Origin: Oreohelix idahoensis
Taxonomy: Eukaryota > Mollusca > Gastropoda > Stylommatophora > Oreohelicidae
NCBI GenBank assembly: GCA_024509875.1
Contig: JAMPIV010018785.1
Coordinates: forward strand, 682,001 to 746,000
DNA: 64,000 bases
Reading direction: 5' to 3'
Shown: positions 1 through 11,116 of the stretch, in pieces
Position numbering within the stretch: the first letter of the stretch is position 1
How the letters are laid out: every line of letters begins with the position of its first letter
Made by a program: the position numbers and the translations under genes
The notes under the pieces: generated by a model
Told to the model about the DNA's origin: nothing
Seen by the model: only the letters and a program-made list of their open reading frames with translations
Database searches by the model: none

Positions 1-2
1 GG

Positions 3-974
3 ACTAAAAGAAAGAACAGGTTCATCCTGACCTTAGTCGACACATGCACTTTATGGGCAGAAGCTATACCGCTAACATGCGCGGATGCCAAGCAGGTCGC
101 AGAAGCCCTAGTGCAGATTTTTACTCGGTTGGGATTTCCTCAACATGTGTTGACTGATAACGGATCCCCATACCGTAACCTGTTATTGGATGAGATCGTT
201 AAGATCTTGAGGAACCAGCATATCTACATAAGCCCTTATAATCCGGCCGGAAGTGGATTAGTAGAACGTGACAACGGAAACCTCAACATGATGTTAAGTA
301 AACTGGGACAAGTGAAACCTGAAGATTGGGATCTTTATATACCTGCAGCTTTATTCGCCTACAGGGAAGCCTCACATACTTCCACAGGATTTCCCCCAGC
401 TACTTTTTTATTCGGCAGACCTATTAAGGGGCCGCCTGAAGCCTTACTTCAGTTGCTGACAGACCAGAAGGCTGATGAGACAGTCGTCTCAGCCAGTAAA
501 TATGTGTCGGATTTAAAGGAAAGGTTAAAACTAGGATGGGGCCTAGCAACGACAAACTTTAAGCGAGCACGCGCAAAGCACGCTAACCGGCACAGAAAAG
601 TTGCGAAAGAAAGAGAATTGCAAGCAGGAGAGAAAGTTCTGTTGCTACTCCCAACCGGGAACAACAAACTACGTATCGGATGGCAAGGGCCGTTTACCGT
701 CCTTAAAAAGATCTCAAAGGCTAACTACCAGATCTCTATTAAAGGAGAGGAGAAGGTCTACCATGTAAATCTGTTAAAGAAATACTTAGAAAGACCAGTG
801 CCGACCTCCGAACATCTCCTGGCGATCGACAAAACTGACGAAGATGACGATAGGGGCAGGGAAATTCCACTGCAAACACACGGAATCTTCCAACAATGTC
901 AAATTCGGCGACACTCTTTCAAGCGCAAACGGAATACATTCCAGAGAAAGAAAACGTTGGAGCAGATTTCATGA
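3..974 (+). CDS. Gmr1-like LTR element D: integrase core and C-terminal domain, 5' end outside window
   Basis: The frame is open from the window edge, so the start is missing; a GTG at 111 is not a real start. It encodes the integrase that joins retrotransposon cDNA to host DNA. The first catalytic Asp lies outside the window. Visible are the VDTCTLW strand, the second Asp in LTDNG, and the Glu in GLVERDNG exactly 35 residues later, so the last two D,D-35-E residues are intact. A GPF/Y-type module (GWQGPFTVLKKISKANYQI, then YHVNLLKKYLERP) closes the integrase. The last ~25 codons (about 900-974) are read out of frame across a deletion junction. Elements A and B carry the same C-terminal module but lack this core. 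Integrase identity is certain; the family assignment rests on the domain order seen in A-C and on the RNase H remnant just downstream. Confidence 0.85.
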   Translation, partial: TKRKNRFILTLVDTCTLWAEAIPLTCADAKQVAEALVQIFTRLGFPQHVLTDNGSPYRNLLLDEIVKILRNQHIYISPYNPAGSGLVERDNGNLNMMLSKLGQVKPEDWDLYIPAALFAYREASHTSTGFPPATFLFGRPIKGPPEALLQLLTDQKADETVVSASKYVSDLKERLKLGWGLATTNFKRARAKHANRHRKVAKERELQAGEKVLLLLPTGNNKLRIGWQGPFTVLKKISKANYQISIKGEEKVYHVNLLKKYLERPVPTSEHLLAIDKTDEDDDRGREIPLQTHGIFQQCQIRRHSFKRKRNTFQRKKTLEQIS

Positions 975-1006
975 GCAGGAATCGGAGAGACGAAGGGGGA
1001 AGATGA
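914..1006 (+). pseudogene. RNase H C-terminal remnant fused behind the integrase (element D)
   Basis: In the frame of position 914 the DNA reads QTEYIPEKENVGADFMSRN and stops at 1004-1006. This matches the end of RNase H in elements A (EYISGSENVGADFLSRHP) and B (EYISGKTNLGADFLSRHP), including the last catalytic-site Asp (GADF). Everything that should lie between the integrase end and this point, about 1.3 kb of RT plus most of RNase H, is missing. The fragment supports integrase-before-RT order in D and shows that D cannot supply RT. Confidence 0.7.
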
Positions 1007-1102
1007 GAGTGAAGATAACAGTCACCCCGAAGCTACTGATATAGGAAATCTATTTCCATAAAGTAGACATGGAATGGTTCCATATCTTAAAGCGGGGACG
1101 TC

Positions 1103-1190
1103 TGTGGCAGATTATGATAATTGATTTCATATATCTAATTTCTTTATCTTCATTTTTCTTTTTTCCTAGCTTAACCTACGCCTGTTGGGT
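1103..1190 (+). repeat. Start of the 3' LTR of element D
   Basis: A purine-rich tract (AAAGCGGGGACG, about 1090-1100) is followed by TGTGGCAG at 1103. The same layout, a purine tract followed by TGTGG or TGTCG, marks the 3' LTR start in elements A and B. The LTR is cut short by the LINE at about 1195; I could not find its other end beyond that LINE. Confidence 0.45.
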
Positions 1191-1193
1191 TAA

Positions 1194-2110
1194 CATGATG
1201 ATGATGATGATGATATAATCCCTTTAGCTGTGAGCAGGTAGCTCTTGACAGCCCATTGCCTCTCTGACAAAGGTGCAAGTCTTTCTCAGTTGTTGTGGTG
1301 ATGTGTAGAGTGTATTGTGGATGGTTGGTTGCGATGGGAGTAGATGGTGTCAGTTAGTCTTGGGCACTGCAACAATAGGTGTTCAATTGATTCCTCATGG
1401 TGGTGGCAGTGCCTACAGTTTGGTTCACGTAGTGGGTCTATTCTATTTAAATGTTTATTGACGGGTGCATGGCCTGTTCTCAGCTGGAAAATTAGACTCT
1501 GATCTCTTCTTTTCAGTTGTTTAACTGGATCTTGAGGGTTTGGTTTAGCTTGATGTATGAAGAATGGACGCCCTGTCTGGGAGGAAGCCCACTGGTTTAG
1601 CCATTCTTGCCTATAAATGGTTCTCATGATCTGTTGGCAGGTTTGCAGTGTGGTACTTGATGGGAACTGGGGCAGTGCTGCTCCTCTTTTGGATAGTTTA
1701 TCGGCTTTTTCATTTCCTGGGACTCCGACATGCCCAGGGATCCACTGGAGTGTAACTTCGACGCAATAGGAAGTGAACAGTTGGTCAATTAATCTACAGA
1801 TGTTATTAATATTAGGAGACATTTTGCTTTCTAGGGCTTGGAGTGCTGATTTTGAGACTGAGAATATAACAATATCCTCAGGTGGAGTGATGCCACTTAC
1901 AAAGTCTGAGATTATCCGGCACAATGCTTTTTCTAGTGCTGTTATTTCTGCATCATAGCTGGAGCAAATTTCTCTGCAAGGGCCAAAGATGCGAGGGTGG
2001 TCTTCTGGGTGCAGGTTGTAGTATTTTATCACTGTGCCATATCCTACGCATATTGCTCAGAATTATGTCCCTCTTTTCTCATTTAGCACGCATTGTATTG
2101 CGGTTAGCTA
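1194..2110 (-). mobile_element. LINE 3' fragment with RNase H domain (5'-truncated)
   Basis: On the minus strand this is the 3' part of a non-LTR retrotransposon of a group whose polyprotein ends in RNase H. It ends in a short ATC/ATG-type tail (1194-1215 on the plus strand). The 5' end is truncated inside the RNase H domain at about 2056-2110. No clear target-site duplication was found. It interrupts the 3' LTR of element D and is therefore younger than D. Confidence 0.65.
1286..2056 (-). pseudogene. LINE polyprotein C-terminus: RNase H plus CCHC-like tail
   Basis: This is the C-terminal end of a LINE polyprotein. The frame opens at a stop near 2057 and begins AICVGYGTVIKYYN, so the first RNase H strand and its Asp are gone. 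The Glu-bearing motif reads EICSSYDAEITAL. The usual FSDSKSAL reads FSVSKSAL, replacing a catalytic Asp by Val (family knowledge). The last motif, WIPGHVGVPGNEKADKLSK, is intact. A Cys/His cluster (CRHCHHHEESIEHLLLQC) follows, as in many RNase-H-bearing LINEs. The truncation and the D-to-V change mean it is not functional. The exact clade (I, Jockey or other) is unresolved. Its start is a truncation, not a codon. Confidence 0.7.
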
Positions 2111-4013
2111 ATTTCTTTGATGAGAGTCTACCAGAGACCTATTAGCTAATGTGCGCTGTAATTTTAACACCAGCGCCAGAGATAAAATCGTTGTAGAGAT
2201 CAGACAGCGACCAGATTTGAATAAATTTGAGTAGATATTGGGAACCTAAGTGAGAAATCTTTATTACCTTTCCCCGAATCCGTTCGTTTGATAAGTAATT
2301 AAACACGGCGAATCGGAAGATCTAAGACATTGCTCGCTTGAATACGAGAGAGAGAGACGAAGGAAACTCACACTGATTAGCGTATTGCCGATGTCTGATC
2401 TAAGCGAGAACGAAGATCCTGGGGTTTCGGCTTTGAATTACGTATAAGCCGAAAACTGAACGTAGAATTCACCGTAGGTGGTGAAAGTAATTAGTCGAGC
2501 CATCTTCTGAAGATAGCCGAGTTCTAGAATAACTTGTATAAGTGAAGTTCTTAGTTTCTCGTTGGAGATAGCCTGTAGTTCTGTTTGGAGGTAATAATAT
2601 TCACTAGCTTATTATGTGCAGAGTGATTTACTAGAGAAGTCAGTCATTTTAGTTCTCTAGGTTTTTCTGTGTTACAGTGGCTAGCAGAATAAATTTTATT
2701 TCTAGCTAAACTATTCCAGCTAATAAATTAATTTAATTAACTGATAATAACCAGTCAGACAGTATTTTAACCAACTAAGTAAATGCACTGATTCATCATG
2801 AGTATTGACGAAATATGTATTTATTTCTAATTCATGATGATTGATTCTTTTTTAAATGACTAGAATTTATTTCACGGAAGTTTTTTTTTAAACGATGAGA
2901 CAAGCTCTAAGCTTGTAGTTTCAATTTAACGTTAAAGAACCGAAGTGAATATATTATTTTACGCGAGGTAGGATAGGAGTGAAAATAATAATATGTTGGT
3001 TAAGTATTTGTACTTGTTTCTCTTCCTTTATACAGTATTGGGTCAAGCCCAAAATCTACCAGCGGTTTTTCAATGTGTAACTGAGAATAACCATAAGAGA
3101 GAACATTTTTGTACTTAAATACTTGGGTCTTCAAGGAAAACCTGTCTGGCATTGTGTTTGCATCCAGAAAGAGACAGAGTACCGACCTAAAGGACATTAA
3201 GACTAAATGCTGTAACTGGGCCTATCGAGCCAGATTTTATTTCTTCCCAAAAATCTCATTTACATTCAGCCCATGTGGCGTAAAATTACAAACATTAAAA
3301 TTTCCGACGTTTGCCCAATTGTGGTGTGACAAATGGATTGTTTATACTGAGAGAAGTTACCAACCTGACATTTCCGAAGTACTGAAATCTCAAGAATTCT
3401 GACACTGTGAGCCCTGTTGCATCTCTTACCTGAACTGATTTCCAGTGACATAAACAGTAATCCTCTAATATAAACAGTGAAGTTAACGCTCCCCGGAGAA
3501 TTGGAATTAACCGGTTTCTGTAGAGCTGGGGTTAATCTTTGCCTAAAGAACACGGGATCTGCTGTGCATGTTTATGTCCTAAAGATTGTTCCAGAAGGTG
3601 AAAATCAAGTTTGTAGGTAAGAACGAATGTCAGTGGCCACTGCTGTATGAATAGAATGAAAGCAGGAATGAGTGACTCTTTTATTGTATAACCCATACAC
3701 CCACTTTGTATTTCTTTATGCGAGTTTTGCTAATGCTGTTTCCTCTTAGAATAGATTAATGTATCAACTCTGTTCTTAACTGTAGAGGGAAAATCCTAGG
3801 CCATAGTGTATAAATCTTTGACGCTTTGAGGGTTAATAACTTTCTTCTTACGGGATTCTCTTGTCTCAAGAGAGGGAGGGAGGATTAAACCTATGAGTCT
3901 ATCTCTTTAATTAATTCATTAACCTATGTTTATTGTGTTTGATTTTGATATTCAAAGATATTGTTGTGTTGTAGTTCTTTATGATAAATAAAATTTACCT
4001 AAACTTTATCTAC

Positions 4014-4015
<2 letters not shown>
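2111..4015. other. No recognisable gene (about 1.9 kb)
   Basis: Only short unrelated open frames occur here, none matching a family I know. Part may be the distal remainder of element D's LTR, cut by the LINE to its left, but I found no LTR end or second copy in the window to confirm this. Confidence 0.4.

Positions 4016-4101
<86 letters not shown>
4016..4101. repeat. (TA)n microsatellite
   Basis: An uninterrupted TA dinucleotide run of about 85 bp. The flanks to 4769 (about 670 bp) show no gene. Confidence 0.95.
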
Positions 4102-4103
<2 letters not shown>

Positions 4104-4986
4104 CTGCTCTATAGATATGGTTGAAAAAAGCTTGTCTCGATGTAATGAGGCGAACAGCGTATTTAAAAGCACATAGCAACATAATTCAGCAAAGTCCTAA
4201 TATGTATCACGCTCTTTGTTTCAGATGAACATACTGCGACGTATTCCCAATGAAGAAAGACAATACGCCGCCCAAAACTGCAACGACAGACCCTTACAGA
4301 CGGGGAGCAGGATTGTGGAAACAAATTTTGCTTGTTCTTCCTACAGATGGAGAGAAGGAGAAGACAGTCCATCGTAATTTTCCTAAAACTAAACAATGGC
4401 TATGGAACAATAGATTGTTATTTTCTAAATTTGCCTAAGCGATAGATTTTTTATAGCGTGTTTCTAAGAGACGAGAGGTATTCCTTCTTAATTAAATATT
4501 CCAAGAAGATTATTTAACCTTGGCCTGTTGGGGCGATGACAGGGACGGAAGTGGGATGACTGTTGCAAAGGGAAAGTCTAAATTTGGAATATATGTACCT
4601 GCTTTTTATCACAAATGGTATTAGATGATTGTCAATAATTATGCTTTTTTATATTTGGCAACGTTTCATTACTCATTCTACAACTAGGCTAAATGTTGCA
4701 GGTCAGTATACTCTCTATTTTAACCCAAACTAGGGCTTCAAATCTATTGGTACTTAGCGTCGATTTCTAGTAACAACATTAGAAATCTAATAGCAACAAC
4801 ATTAGAAATCTAAAGCTTCATCATTCAAAATCTGATAGCAACAAAATTAGAAATTAATAGCCGCAACATTGGAAATCAAACGGCAACTACATTAAAAATC
4901 AAATAGCAGCAACACTGGAATTAAAGTAACAACAACATTAGAAATAAATCTAATGTCAACAACATTAGAAGTAAAACAGCAACAAC

Positions 4987-5507
4987 ATTAATACAGACCT
5001 GGATGACCTCAGAATAGTGCTCCACAATCTATGTCAACGATTCAAAAGTTTTGTGATCATTGTAACATCACCGGCAATGAAGAAGCTGACAGGCTGGCAA
5101 AGGAAGGTGGAAATCTACCTCAGCCTGATGGAAGCGTAACTTTCGAGGAGGTAAAGAGTTTTATCAGAATCAGATACAGAAACAAATGGGATGTAGAGCA
5201 TCCAAGTCATACACAAAATGATGCATACTACCAACTCAACAGAAGAGAACAAGTGGCAATGTACAGACTCCGTACTAGCCACAACATATTGAGATACCAT
5301 CTATTCAACAAGCTAAGGATAGGAACTACCGATCAGTATAGCTGTAGCGCTGATAAAATGACTGCTTAACTTAACATCTGCATATGGCCGACACCAGTAC
5401 CATTCATGGAAAAGCTCTACAGAAATTATAATAGCCTCAAACTGACTACTGCTTTTTTTGAAAACATTCATGTGGACGTCTGAGAGTGCACAAAGAAGAA
5501 GAAGAAG
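4987..5507 (+). mobile_element. LINE 3' fragment with (AAG)n tail inserted in the minisatellite
   Basis: A 5'-truncated LINE end terminates in GAAGAAGAAGAAG. It is flanked by AAACAGCAACAAC at 4974-4986 and 5508-5520, a 13-bp direct repeat that fits a target-site duplication, although the repetitive host weakens the inference. The coding remnant is listed separately. Confidence 0.6.
5031..5369 (+). pseudogene. LINE RNase H C-terminus and tail domain, degraded
   Basis: HCNITGNEEADRLAKEGG is the last RNase H motif, with its catalytic Asp in EEAD. It is followed by NRREQVAMYRLRTSHNILR, the conserved region after RNase H in this LINE type. The upstream motif (normally IPGH) is lost through a frame change near 5060, and the terminal Cys/His cluster is reduced to one Cys before a stop. 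It differs clearly from the RNase H LINE at 1286-2056, so it is a separate family. Not functional. Confidence 0.6.
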
Positions 5508-7857
5508 AAACAGCAACAACTTTGGAAATCTAATATCAACAACGTTGGAAATTTAATATCAACAACGTTGGAAATCTAATGTGAACAACATTGGAAATCT
5601 TATGTCAACAACATTGGAAATCTAATATCAACAACATTGGAAATTTAATATCAACAACGTTGGAAATCTAACATCAACAACATTGGAAATCTAATATCAA
5701 CAACATTGGAAGTCTAACATCAACAACGTTGGAAATCTAATATCAACATTGGAAGTCTAACATCAACAACGTTGGAAATCTAATATCAACATTGGAAATC
5801 TAATGTGAACAACATTGGAAATCTAATATCAACAACGTTGGAAATCAAATATCAACATTGGAAATCTAATGTGAACAACATTGGAAATCTTATGTCAACA
5901 ACATTGGAAATCTAATATCAACAACATTGGAAATTTAATATCAACAACGTTGGAAATCTAATATCAAAACATTAGAAATCTAATATCAACAACATTAGAA
6001 ATCTAACATCAACAACGTTGAAAATCTAATATCAACATTGAAAATCTAACGTGAACAACATTGGAAATCGTATGTCAACAACATTGGAAATCTAATATCA
6101 ACAACATTGGACATTTAATATCAACAACGTTGGAAAATTAGAAATACATTAGAAGTCTAAATCAACAACATTGGAAATCTAAATCATTGGAAAATATCAA
6201 CAACATTGGAAATCTAATATCAACAACGTTGGAAATCTAATATCAACATTGGAAATCTAATGTGAACAACATTGGAAATCTAATATCAACAACATTGGAA
6301 ATTTAATATCAACAACGTTGGAAATCTAATATCAACAACATTAGAAATCTAATATCAACAACATTAGAAATCTAACATCAACAACGTTGGAAATCTAATG
6401 TCAACATTGGAAATCTAATGTGAACAACATTGGAAATCTTATGTCAACAACATTGGAAATCTAATATCAACAACATTGGAAATTTAATATCAACAACGTT
6501 GGAAATCTAATATCAACAACATTAGAAATCTAATATCAACAACATTAGAAATCTAACATCAACAACGTTGGAAATCTAATATCAACATTGGAAATCTAAT
6601 GTGAACAACATTGGAAATCTAATATCAACAACATTGGAAATCTAATGTCAACAACATTGGAAATTTATAATCAACAACATTGGAAATCTAATATCAACAA
6701 CATTGCAAATCTAATGTGAACAACATTGGAAATCTAATATCAACAACATTGGAAATCTAATATCAACATTGGAAATCTAATGTGAACAACATTGGAAATT
6801 TAATATCAACAACATTGGAAATCTAATATCAACAACATTGGAAATTTAATATCAACAACGTTGGAAATCTAATATCAACAGCATTAGAAATCTAATATCA
6901 ACAACATTAGAAATCTAACATCAACAACGTTGGAAATCTAATATCAACATTGGAAATCTAATATCAACAACATTGGAAATTTAAAATCACCAACATTGGA
7001 AATCTAATATAATAACACTGGAAATCTAATATCAACAACATAGGAAATCTAATATCAACAACATTGGAAATCTAATATCAACAACATTAGAAATCTAATG
7101 TCAAAAACATTGGAAATCAAACAGCAACAACATTTGAAATCTAATATCTGTCAACAACATTATAACTAAAGTAGCAACAACACTGGTAATCAAAAGACAA
7201 CAACATTACAAATCTAAAAGCAGCAACATTGGAAATCAAATAACAACAACTTTAGGAATCTAACAGCCACAATATTGGAAACAAAATAGCAACATTAAGC
7301 ATAAAAAAGTAACAACTTCACAAATTTAAGAAATAAGTTATTGGAAATCAGCTCGCAAAAACATTAGAAACCAATAGCAACAGTATTGGAAATCATACAA
7401 ACAACAATATTAGAAATCTAGTAGCAGTAACATTAGAAATCATATAGCAACAGCATTAGAAATCTGTTAGTAACAACAACTATTAAATAGCTCTGCTGTA
7501 AAAACTGCTTTGTATTATCTCAACCCTTCAACTTATTCATATTTTGCTTATTTGCCGTTTCTTCTCGTGTATGTTTATTCAACTTGTTGAGGCCATAAGA
7601 TTTGTTCTTGCAAACAGGAACCACGGTTTGTCTCCATTTCTTGTTCTCTTCATTGCCTCTAATTCAGTTTTATGTTTCTATTTTTCTTACATTTATTTAT
7701 GTGATGTATCACTCCATCTGTTTTTCTTAGTCACCTACTTGGTCTACTACACCAGAGGTTCCCAACTTTGTTCCGGCCCCTTACCCCCTAGTTGCCCCGT
7801 ATAGGTCACGGGGGAAATGTGATGAGACAAATAAAGAACGGGAATACTGCTTCTTCA

Positions 7858-7976
7858 GGGATGTCATAAAAGGCGACTTGTGATGTCATGCAAGGCGACT
7901 TGTGATGTCATATAAGGCGACATGTGATGTCATATAAGGCGACTTGTAATGTCACATAAGGCGACTTGTGCATAAG
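7858..7976. repeat. 22-bp tandem repeat inside the hAT-like shell
   Basis: About five copies of TGATGTCATATAAGGCGACTTG, at 22-bp spacing (GCGACTT or a variant at 7873, 7895, 7917 and onward). Confidence 0.85.
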
Positions 7977-7996
7977 GCTGACAACTTCATCATGTC

Positions 7997-10336
7997 TGTG
8001 GTGGATTTGATGTTAAAAAGTGTTGCTGATATGTACTCTAGTGTACTGAATGAGGTCAGCTGTGAAGGTTCCTGATTATAACAAATTTTGGGGTGAGTTA
8101 TCAGGAGACCTTTCTGCTACCACCTTACGACCTCAAACAGACTTATTCTTGACTATAATGTATGATGACTACGTCTAATGTCTAGGGTTATGACTATGTA
8201 GTGTAATGTTGCATTAACCAATTAAACATACAAACAAATATTTTATTATCCAACACCACACAACAGTACTACGACAATCACATACAAACTACACTTTAAA
8301 AGACTACCTTTAGTAAGTCAGTGGTTGAATTTTAGGTAAAATTAATTATTTAAACTTTATTTTCCTGACTCTATTTGTTTTGAATCAGAAATGACAATCA
8401 AATTGAAATCAAAGGAATTATTTACATCAATTGCATATCCCAATGGATCTTCTGTCCATAATACAAATATTATTATAATATATGTGTGTAGTTGTAGTTT
8501 TCTACTTGAGGGTAATACTGGTATATACGTTTAGGTTGTTGGTTAACATCACCCCCTATTCTTTATTTCTTTTTTCATTTAACACTTTCTGAATCTTTAA
8601 TTCATATGCCCAGTCTTTATTATAAACTATATAGTCTTATAGGTTGAGCTGCCAGGTGCCGAACAGGCACTTATCTTGAAAGAATAACACAGGTAGATCG
8701 TTCCTTCTGTTCGCTGGACAATCTGTCACACTCCCATGAAAGGTAATGGCAACCAGCCTGTGTCCGAAATAAGCGACCAATGTCAGGAATCGAACAGTTC
8801 TCAAAAGCTTGGTACCACATTAACGTCAGTACCAAAAACCCTGAAATAAGAAGGTTATGCGTCCTTCTTTATACCAAGTATACAATAATATTCCATAGCT
8901 AAGTACAGGCACATACAAATAAACGAATAGAGTCAGCTCTTTATGACAACCTAATACACCATTATATTTTGATGTGACAATGTATACCAGCATTCCTCTC
9001 CCCTAATGGTTACAACGCCTCTGCAATTCCATCAGTAATCTTCTTCCATGCCATAGGATAGGTGTTATGCTCCTTGATGACAATCATATATAATCTTGTA
9101 GTTCTACACCTCTCCGATAGTCTATCATATAATGGATCAATCTCTAGGCTCTGCCTAAGTCTGCCTTAGGCCCACTTACTTACAGTCGTATGTTAGTATC
9201 TCACATTCAAACTTTATTTTAAATAAAATTGTTAATAAAGTCAATCTTACCACAGATTTCAATGAATATTACACACAAGCAACGATGACTGGCAGATCTG
9301 GCCCAAGTTTATCACTGCCCTGTCCAGAAGGTTATAATATTTGTATTTAGAATTACACTTCTGCTCTCATCGTCTCGTGGCAAGATTTTTGTGTGCAAAT
9401 GGCGTCCTATCCTAACGCTTTTTCCTCAATATCAACTAAGCTGGCCAATAGAAGCAGACGACTATGAATTTTAAATCGAACTTTAAAAAAAACAATTCCC
9501 AAAAACTACTATGTTTACTACTGCAAATATATTTTTAGTGTTAGGTTAGCCAATCCCCTCTCGCCTTCCTTTAAACTACAGCCAATCAAAATCTTGGTAC
9601 CTTTTAGTCCTTATTTTACCCAAAGCTTTTTTTCAAAATATGTTATGAAGAAAATAAGCAGGCTTGACCCTTTTTCGTCAGTCCATCTTTCAATACATAG
9701 TATTATTGCTAATATCTTGTTTATTTTTTGCACTAGTGTACAACTGATACCATATTTTTGCTCAGAAGACCATAAGGCATCCGAATATATAATTTTTATG
9801 GCCCTATGTATTTTGGTTCAGAATTCCATATTTTTTTCTATGTTAGTCTTTCAAATCTAGAAACTACCACTTGTTCACTTCTTTTACAGCTATTTTCAAA
9901 CTAATTACGAGGATCTTCCGTAGTCCGTTAGAATTACGTCATTCTTTTATAAGAGCTAAGACTGTTTTCGTGACCCAATTGACGAACATTTTTTAGTTTT
10001 TATATCGTAATTTAAATCGCCTAAGGCTATGTCGCGCGAGTTGGCTTTTTAAAATCTACGCGAGACGGTGTACCCTAGTGCTGTCTCTCCATCCCTCCCC
10101 TCATTTTTCTTTTATTCTTTCACTCTCGTCTTGGCAATCCGACTTGACCTTGCAAAAGTGTTACATTTAATCTCAAGGACGAATTCCATTCGGCTAATAG
10201 GTTTCTCAAAACCGACATGAGGGCGGGCGTAGGAGAATAAGACGCTGGACTCAATTTGTATTTTCTATCTTATTTTTTTTACTTTATGGACTACAATATT
10301 ATCTAATTTAGCTATTGTATTTAGAATATCACCACA
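7997..10336 (-). repeat. 3' LTR of element A (2340 bp)
   Basis: It begins TGTGGTGG and ends ACCACA on the plus strand, with TG..CA ends in both orientations. It matches 15082-17305 closely, except for scattered substitutions and about 116 extra bases at 8744-8859. Confidence 0.92.
8744..8859. repeat. 116-bp segment present in only one LTR of element A; tRNA-like B box
   Basis: The other LTR runs directly from CATGAAAGG to CGTCCTTC. Here the gap holds about 116 bp that, on the minus strand, contains GTTCGATTCCTG, close to a pol III B box. Imperfect AAGGTAATG and AAGGTTATG flank it. It could be a tiny SINE-like insertion, or the other LTR may have suffered a microhomology deletion. Confidence 0.4.
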
Positions 10337-10409
10337 TATCTCCCCACTTTAGAACAGACCATCTGATGTCAGTTTATAATTCGAAATACACATAGATAAA
10401 TCTAAATTA

Positions 10410-10841
10410 TTATGCCTGGTGACTACGCTGATTCTCGTCGTACGGGTGTCTACTTAAAAAGTCTGCACCTACGTTTTCCGACCCCGAGATATATTCTATG
10501 ATAAATTGATATGGCTGTAAGAGCAACGACCAACGTAATAATCTAGCATTTTCATGCCTTGCTTGTGACAGAAATACTAGGGGTTTGTGGTCTGTTTGGA
10601 TCCTAAATGATCTACCATAGAGATAGATCTGGAATTTGTTTATCGCCCATATCAAAGCCAGACATTCCTTTTCACTAGTTGAATATTTTTGTTCCGCTGT
10701 GTTCAGCTTACGACTAGCATAAGCAACTGGGGTTAATTCCCCCTCAAGTGAATTGGACTTTTGCAATAGGGCTGCCCCTAATCCGACGTTACTAGCGTCC
10801 GTTCTCACAACACATTCTCGACTTAAGCCAGGCAATTTCAA
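10410..10841 (-). CDS. RNase H domain of element A
   Basis: It degrades the RNA strand of the RNA-DNA hybrid during reverse transcription. The catalytic motifs are all visible: the Asp in VRTDASNVGLGAALL, the Glu in STSEKECLALIWAI, the Asp in RIQTDHKPLVF and the final Asp in GSENVGADFLSRHP. The frame is open over 143 codons, but its start is only where the frame opens: it should be continuous with RT, and the connecting region (10842-11114) is broken by at least one stop and a frame change. It ends about 70 bp before the purine tract and LTR, as expected for the last domain. Confidence 0.85.
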   Translation of the reverse strand: MKLPGLSRECVVRTDASNVGLGAALLQKSNSLEGELTPVAYASRKLNTAEQKYSTSEKECLALIWAINKFQIYLYGRSFRIQTDHKPLVFLSQARHENARLLRWSLLLQPYQFIIEYISGSENVGADFLSRHPYDENQRSHQA

Positions 10842-11116
10842 TATAGGCTTGCTTGTGAGCTTTTCTTTTAACTCTTGGTAGGCCGACTCACACTGCGCGG
10901 ACCAATTAATTTTATCAGGATTTCCCTTGCGCGTTAAGTCCGTCAGTGGTGCACATATAGAGTTAAAATTTTAAATATACTTCTGGTAAAAACCATATAC
11001 GACGAGACAAAAGATCTCACATCTTTATTTGTCTGTGTCCTCGGAGCTTTCTTCAATTTCTCCAAGTTCTTGGGGTCAGGGGTCATGTTTCCGTGATATA
11101 CCGTGTGTCCCAAGAA

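Larger units (their letters stand above)
4770..7480. repeat. 23-bp minisatellite array, about 2.7 kb, interrupted by a LINE
   Basis: The consensus unit is AACAACATTGGAAATCTAATATC (23 bp written as AACAACATTGG then AAATCTAATATC). Variants carry ACATTAG or ACGTTGG, TAATGTG or TAACATC, and a 20-bp short unit lacking one AAC. The core (about 5508-7100) is regular; both edges are diverged. Blocks of about 160-180 bp recur (for example beginning near 6252, 6412 and 6592), which indicates higher-order duplication. A LINE end interrupts it at 4987-5507. Confidence 0.95.

Noticed and set aside
4770..7480. Possible CRISPR-like array because of regular repeats
   Set aside because: Units are contiguous 23-mers without unique spacers, in a eukaryotic transposon landscape; it is a minisatellite.
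7544..7804. 86-codon hydrophobic frame
   Set aside because: It runs across the left end of the hAT-like shell and is T-rich by composition; unlikely to be a gene.
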